Origin: Eubacteriales bacterium
GTDB taxonomy: Bacteria; Bacillota; Clostridia; Lachnospirales; Lachnospiraceae
Direction: 5' to 3'
Length of the DNA stretch: 64,000 nucleotides
Assembly (NCBI GenBank): GCA_030524175.1
Contig: JAUNHC010000001.1
Location: forward strand, 62,001-126,000
The position numbers and the translations under genes are program-made. Each line of letters starts with the position of its first letter. Position 1 is the first letter of the stretch. The notes under the pieces are model-generated. The model was not told the DNA's origin. It saw nothing but the letters and a program-made list of their open reading frames with translations, and searched no databases. This document shows positions 60,272 to 64,000 of this stretch, one piece after another.

Positions 60272-60748
60272 ATGCCAATAGCAAAGGAACAAATACGACA
60301 GAGTATTTCAGAAAACAACATTAGCAGCGTTACAGATGTATATGCACTCTTGAAAGACAGTTTTTAGACACTCTTCAGGAACTTACGGAAGCGGAACTGG
60401 ATGTCTCGCTTGTGTATGAGAAAAATCAAAAAGGGACTCTCTCCACTGACAACAAAAAAACGAACATTCTCCATAGACTCTCAAAAGCCAGTATGTAAAA
60501 TACCAGGTTGATATTCCCAGGGAGCGCAAAGGAGAATTTAAACCAAAACTCATCCCTAAATACCAGAGCGATATTTCCGGTATTGGGAAAAAGGTAATCT
60601 CTCTATGCCTGCGATATGAGCACAAGAGATATCCACGACCAGTTCCAGAACCTCTATGGCATTGAAAGCAGAGATGGTCAGCAAGATTACAGATAAGATA
60701 CTCCCCGAAGTCAAGCAATGGCAGTCACGTCCAGAGCCCACGTTTTGA
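60272..60748 (+). pseudogene. Decayed IS256-family transposase
   Basis: ATG 60272: MPIAKEQIRQSISENNISSV, DVYALLKDSF then TAG. After shifts the IS256 pattern continues: TLQELTEAELDVSLVYEKNQ, KPKLIPKYQSDISGIGKK, MSTRDIHDQFQNLYGIE, QWQSRP. Only the N-terminal third of a roughly 400-residue transposase is left, with a nonsense codon and at least two frameshifts. Terminal repeats were not identified with confidence. Confidence 0.82.
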
Positions 60749-60796
60749 ATCATCACTGCTAATGTAAAATAACTCGACTAAATATGAATTTGCAAA

Positions 60797-61144
60797 TTAC
60801 ACGATATTCTCCCCTAAAATTATTTTAGGCATTGTAGTTAAACACCTATTCCAACGCTTGTAGAATTTCTCTACACCAAGTTTAGATACTCTTGCATGGG
60901 CTTCTTCATTTTCCAATACCCAATATAAGACATATGTTACTTTCCCTACATTTCTTGTAAGACGAACAGGTACTTCCCCCTCTTTAACTGCATTAAAATC
61001 CTTTTGTCTATGTGTTCGCTTAATATAGTGTACTTCAATAACTCCTTCTTGCTTCAGATAAAATTCAGCGACTTCTTTCATCAATTCTTCGATTTCATCC
61101 AACTTGGTTAATTTCGCTTCATATATACATATTTCATTGAACAT
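60797..61144 (-). CDS. Putative quinol monooxygenase/ABM-domain protein
   Basis: 115 residues from ATG 61144 (GGGAGG upstream). Ferredoxin-like alpha/beta fold of the antibiotic biosynthesis monooxygenase type: IYEAKLTKLDEIEELMKEVA, QEGVIEVHYIKR, YVLYWVLENEEAHARVS. Usually small dimeric enzymes that oxidise quinol-like molecules or bind heme, without cofactor motif. Stands alone; the terminator hairpin at 60213 lies downstream with the transposase remnant between. Confidence 0.72.
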   Translation of the reverse strand: MFNEICIYEAKLTKLDEIEELMKEVAEFYLKQEGVIEVHYIKRTHRQKDFNAVKEGEVPVRLTRNVGKVTYVLYWVLENEEAHARVSKLGVEKFYKRWNRCLTTMPKIILGENIV

Positions 61145-61431
61145 AAAATACCTCCCTTTCAAATTCTAATTGAACAATCTTTTCTTGCCTGATATTCAAG
61201 ACAAAAGTTTTACATAAATATCTTTTTCCGTGTCAAGCACAAAGCCACAGGATAGCAGCAAGCCGCAGGACGCTTCTCAACTTTATCGATCCAATCCAGT
61301 GGATCATGCTACCATCCTTTCTCACCTTGTCTTACTCTGTTGTACGCTTTCTTGTAGTTAGAAGGCTGTCTTATTCAAATAAAATGTACTTAAACGGCCT
61401 GACAAACTGGATTTGTAACTTAGTGAGATTC
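61145..61431. other. Intergenic region with no recognised feature
   Basis: 287 bp. The minus strand holds short broken open stretches (for example MIHWIGSIKLRSV) that look like debris of a larger gene, but I could not identify it. The promoter of the 61144 gene is presumably here. Confidence 0.4.
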
Positions 61432-62346
61432 TTATAAATCCAAATCCCACCTTTCTTCCAGTACAGAATTTCCCCAACTCTCATTTTTACTGGTTTCGGT
61501 TATCTTGAAACCTGCATTTTTGTATAATTTTCTTGCTACTTCCTGTGCGCTTACCGTCCACAAAAAAACATGAGAATATTTCTTCCGGCGACAAAAATCC
61601 AATGCTGTTTTTATTAAGTTTGTTCCGACGCCTAATCCTCTTAGTTCAGGTTCTAAAAAGAAATATCTTAATTGTGCCACATTTTCTTCGGTATGAGTGA
61701 TTGCAATACATCCCGATGCATTTCCGTCACACTCCAAAATGAGCATACAATCTTTATCAGGATTGAAGTTTCCGACAAGGGAAATTACTCCTTGTATTAG
61801 ATAGTTCTTCCATGTTTCTGTTGTAAACTGTCTCTCGGCTTCATACAGCGACAGTTGTCTATCTATTACGTAGGCAATATCTTGTTCCTGGTACGGCCGG
61901 ATTTTTATGTTCTTAGTTGCTTTTGTAAAATATTTTTTTACGGTTCGTATACCATCCAGCAGTTTATCGCAATCATCTGCGTTTAATTTCGCAAGCAGAT
62001 CTTCAATTTGCTTATTGGCACGATTGTTAAGTTCGTGAAAAACAACCATTCCTTTTTCTGTCATTTGAATTTCAATATTGCGGCTGTCTTTCCCGCATTT
62101 TTGTCTGCGAATCAATTCTTTTTTTTCAAATTTAACGATTATTTTACTCATGTAGCTGCGCTCAATATCTAAAACGGAGCATAATTGCTTTGCAGTACAA
62201 GTATCTGTCTTACTAATTTCAAACAAAATTCTTGCTTCCGTTAATGAGTAGCCAGAATCAATGATATGCTGATCCAGCAGTCCTAAAATGTTTGTATAAA
62301 AGCGATTGAATCCCCGTATTTCTGTCACAATATCAATATTATGCAT
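61432..62346 (-). CDS. MarR regulator fused to GNAT acetyltransferase
   Basis: 304 residues from ATG 62346 (AAGGAG at 8 bases; the longer start lacks a site). Residues 1-150 are a MarR winged helix (LTEARILFEISK, TAKQLCSVLDIERSYMSKII, RNIEIQMTEKGM). Residues 155-304 are a GNAT domain (IRPYQEQDIAYVI, LEPELRGLGVGTNLIK with the acetyl-CoA loop, KLYKNAGFKITET). Such fusions occur widely in Clostridia; the acetylated target is unknown. Nearby AAATTGTTT/AAACAATTT repeats around 62365-62400 may be its own operator. Confidence 0.9.
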   Translation of the reverse strand: MHNIDIVTEIRGFNRFYTNILGLLDQHIIDSGYSLTEARILFEISKTDTCTAKQLCSVLDIERSYMSKIIVKFEKKELIRRQKCGKDSRNIEIQMTEKGMVVFHELNNRANKQIEDLLAKLNADDCDKLLDGIRTVKKYFTKATKNIKIRPYQEQDIAYVIDRQLSLYEAERQFTTETWKNYLIQGVISLVGNFNPDKDCMLILECDGNASGCIAITHTEENVAQLRYFFLEPELRGLGVGTNLIKTALDFCRRKKYSHVFLWTVSAQEVARKLYKNAGFKITETSKNESWGNSVLEERWDLDL

Positions 62347-62495
62347 AAATGATACTCCTTCCAAATTGTTTCCCATTTCAACTATTTTAAACAATTTTGT
62401 GGAATTAGTCAACCATTTTTTTGATATTATGGGAAGATTATGAATGAAAAAAATAGGGCCAATTTCTCAGCCCCATAATATATCTATATAGCATA

Positions 62496-62725
62496 TTACT
62501 TTTTAATATAATGTAACATTGCAACATCACCGCTTGACTTCATCTCCGCTAATAAATACTCTGAAACTTTTCCCTCCAGTATACCACCACCGCTAATTAC
62601 AACAGGGAAAAGATTAAAGTATAAATCGTCTGCAAGCCCTGTTTCCAAAAAAGCGTTGTATGCTTTTGTTCCACCTACAACACATATTTTTTCATATCCA
62701 CATCCGGTTAAATAAAGAACCGGGG
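62496..62725 (-). pseudogene. C-terminal fragment of a dihydrofolate-reductase/RibD-like protein
   Basis: The minus frame, open to a TAA at 62496, reads GYEKICVVGGTKAYNAFLET, then LADDLYFNLFPVVISGGGIL, the second half of RibD_C/DHFR-family proteins (VVGGxxxxxxFL...LVDELxLxxxPVVxGxG). There is no start codon and the front part is gone. Lies between the MarR-GNAT gene and the micropeptide unit. Confidence 0.7.
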
Positions 62726-62816
62726 TACTCTGCTACCTTATATGGTATTTTTTATCTGCCGTACAGACCCTTTTTCCTTGGAGTAATTCAATGTGACCAG
62801 ATCAATCATTTTGGGT

Positions 62817-62903
62817 TTATTTCCGTTTCTTAATCACAATACCTGCTACTACAAAAGCAGCGCTCAGGGCTACTGCTATTGCTGCTAAAATTCCTTTTTT
62901 CAT
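62817..62903 (-). CDS. 28-residue Lys-tailed membrane micropeptide
   Basis: ATG 62903 with GGAGG 7 bases upstream. MKKGILAAIAVALSAAF then VVAGIVIKKRK and stop. Same plan as the peptides at 17706, 25092 and 25214: short head, one Ala/Val/Ile helix, basic tail. Third gene of the unit behind element E6, 14 bp after the 62918 membrane protein gene. Confidence 0.68.
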   Translation of the reverse strand: MKKGILAAIAVALSAAFVVAGIVIKKRK

Positions 62904-62917
62904 GTGAAATCCTCCTA

Positions 62918-63448
62918 TTATTCAACGCCGTCAAGCAGCCCGTTGGCTTTTTGGCAGACAGCATAGAGTTCATCATATTTTTTATCTATCTCCGGTGTGA
63001 CCGCCGCCGTTTTTCCCTTTTTAATTTTCTGAAAAAGGAAATATGGCAAAATCCAGCCAATGAAAGCGGGGATGGCAAGCAGGATACAGGGAATCACCAG
63101 CCCTGACGTTACCGCAAAGACGGAGCCTGCCATAAATGCAGTTCCTACAATCCCCACACTGAAAGCAGCTATCGCGGCTTTATTGGATTTGGATGCTTCA
63201 AGAGAAAGGATCTCCGAAACACAGGCGTCAAAATTGCGCTGAAGACGGGTTAGTTCTACCTTATTACGGATTTTACGGTCCCGTTTGAATTTCATCCTGA
63301 CAGAATCCGTCATCGGTTTGTCAGAGAGTTCTTCCGTTTTATCAAGCTTCCAGCCAAAATTTTCATAGCCGTCGGCATAGACGGAAACCATACTCCGTTT
63401 TACTGCTATATCCTGATACTCATAACCAACAAAATTGTTTTCACTCAT
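62918..63448 (-). CDS. Membrane protein of unknown function, paralog of 18034-18582
   Basis: 176 residues: soluble head with VGYEYQDIAVKRSMVSVYAD, FKRDRKIRNKVELTRLQRNF, then two membrane spans with GTAFMAGSVFAVT and ILPYFLFQKI, and a polar tail. It matches the protein at 18034 in order and motifs. In that locus the gene is coupled to a sensor kinase. Here it is coupled to a 118-residue membrane protein and a micropeptide. Unknown function. Confidence 0.75.
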   Translation of the reverse strand: MSENNFVGYEYQDIAVKRSMVSVYADGYENFGWKLDKTEELSDKPMTDSVRMKFKRDRKIRNKVELTRLQRNFDACVSEILSLEASKSNKAAIAAFSVGIVGTAFMAGSVFAVTSGLVIPCILLAIPAFIGWILPYFLFQKIKKGKTAAVTPEIDKKYDELYAVCQKANGLLDGVE

Positions 63449-63462
63449 TTATTCTTTCCTCC

Positions 63463-63819
63463 TTACTCGTTCACAAGACTGTCAGACAAACGCATGATTT
63501 CATCTGCGTACTTCTTTTTGCGGCTGTTTGTGATCAGTGCATACAACGGATATGCCAGCAGTGCAGCGACCATTCCCGGAATACTGAGGGCAAGTCCGGT
63601 TGTCATGACGTCCCATACCATGATCATTGACATTCCTGCCCCCATCACCAGCACACCGATCACACCTAAAATGCAGGCGGCAATCCGGCCGGGAGTTTTC
63701 ACTTTATTGTCTACCTTTTGAAGCTGCTCCATCTTGTTATCCCTGTGGGGGATATACTGGCGGCGGATATCTTCCGCCTTTCTCTGTTCCTGTTCACTTG
63801 CTTTGTAATTACTCATCAT
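63463..63819 (-). CDS. Small membrane protein with charged N-terminus
   Basis: 118 residues: a charged helical head (SEQEQRKAEDIRRQYIPHRD), two membrane spans (about 48-70 and 76-96, with GVLVMGAGMSMIMVW) and a basic tail. The span motif GxGMxxxMVW recurs in the protein at 16693. GGAGATTTTAA precedes two ATGs; either may be used. First gene after element E6. Confidence 0.74.
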   Translation of the reverse strand: MMSNYKASEQEQRKAEDIRRQYIPHRDNKMEQLQKVDNKVKTPGRIAACILGVIGVLVMGAGMSMIMVWDVMTTGLALSIPGMVAALLAYPLYALITNSRKKKYADEIMRLSDSLVNE

Positions 63820-63898
63820 TTAAAATCTCCTTTTCTTTTATCCAGGACTTTTTGTCCTTCATCATGTCTGTATCTTACATCCGTTTTATTTAGGGAAT

Positions 63899-63927
63899 GC
63901 TTGAATTGTGTTTGAAAATTATTAATT
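63899..63927 (-). promoter_or_regulatory. 29-bp regulatory element, copy E6
   Basis: Minus strand begins AATTAATAATTTTC, then AAACACAATTCAAGC. It has the weakest right box but the same core and left TTAAT box. Lies 80 bp before the 63819 start, the same range as the other copies. Confidence 0.62.
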
Positions 63928-64000
63928 CATCTTTTTTCAAATAGGATTTGTACATATACTTTCAAGCTGATCACTATCTTGCAGTTCCCGTTGAAAATCA

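Noticed and set aside
62700-62820. A 23-codon frame starting MIDLVTLNYSKEKG before the DHFR fragment
   Set aside because: No ribosome site and no partner; probably debris next to the truncated DHFR-like remnant.

Overview
The window looks like chromosomal DNA of an anaerobic, gut-type member of the Clostridia, most likely Lachnospiraceae. This is an inference from gene content: GHKL/LytTR and OmpR two-component systems, PlsY, DegV, Fe-containing alcohol dehydrogenases, GH3 glucosidases and many flavodoxin/aldo-keto reductase/SDR genes with AGGAGG-type ribosome sites. Almost all genes lie on the minus strand. I saw no rRNA, tRNA, CRISPR array or intact mobile element. Decayed pieces of an IS256-type transposase and of a conjugative-element-type helix-turn-helix gene are present.

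Layout. 0-4.2 kb: end of a sensor kinase, then a LysR-linked flavodoxin/SDR cluster. 4.3-16.6 kb: an envelope-glycan cassette (GT2, GtrA-like flippase, cytoplasmic GH3, membrane-anchored domain-swapped GH3), a PlsY/papain-like/lipase-like operon, and a GHKL-LytTR pair. 16.7-28.3 kb: several transcription units built around very small membrane proteins, a dehydrogenase and an OmpR-type two-component system, a radical SAM enzyme with PlsC, then DegV, an alpha/beta hydrolase and PadR. 28.8-40.4 kb: a second copy of the GT2-GtrA-GH3-GH3 cassette, with a metallophosphoesterase inserted, and a second GHKL-LytTR pair. 40.5-45.7 kb: LysR-linked redox genes, several of them broken. 45.9-50.2 kb: an OmpR two-component system with a pyrophosphatase-like protein and membrane proteins. 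50.4-60.1 kb: Fe-ADH, a frameshifted permease, a broken DUF362 lipoprotein, a DUF4405 membrane protein, a cyclophilin-like lipoprotein, three exported flavodoxin-like lipoproteins, an SDR, an AKR and a carboxymuconolactone decarboxylase. 60.2-64 kb: transposase remnant, monooxygenase-like protein, MarR-GNAT fusion, and another small-membrane-protein unit.

Three systems stand out. (1) A 29-bp element (core AAACAWAA between two TTAA-type boxes) occurs six times, always 55-132 bp before the first gene of a minus-strand unit. Each unit encodes tiny or small membrane proteins, including 27-36 residue peptides with one hydrophobic helix and a lysine tail. One unit carries its own OmpR/HK pair, so I propose an envelope regulon of micro-membrane proteins. 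(2) The two glycan cassettes share long tracts with no mismatch (328 and 413 bp) inside otherwise diverged genes, which suggests gene conversion; each has a GHKL-LytTR pair upstream. One cassette copy is joined to the tail of a lost response regulator. (3) A conserved LysR-type box (TATGATAAGTT...) precedes three redox units and also the second LytTR pair. In addition, the 40-54 kb region has an unusual density of broken redox and transport genes.
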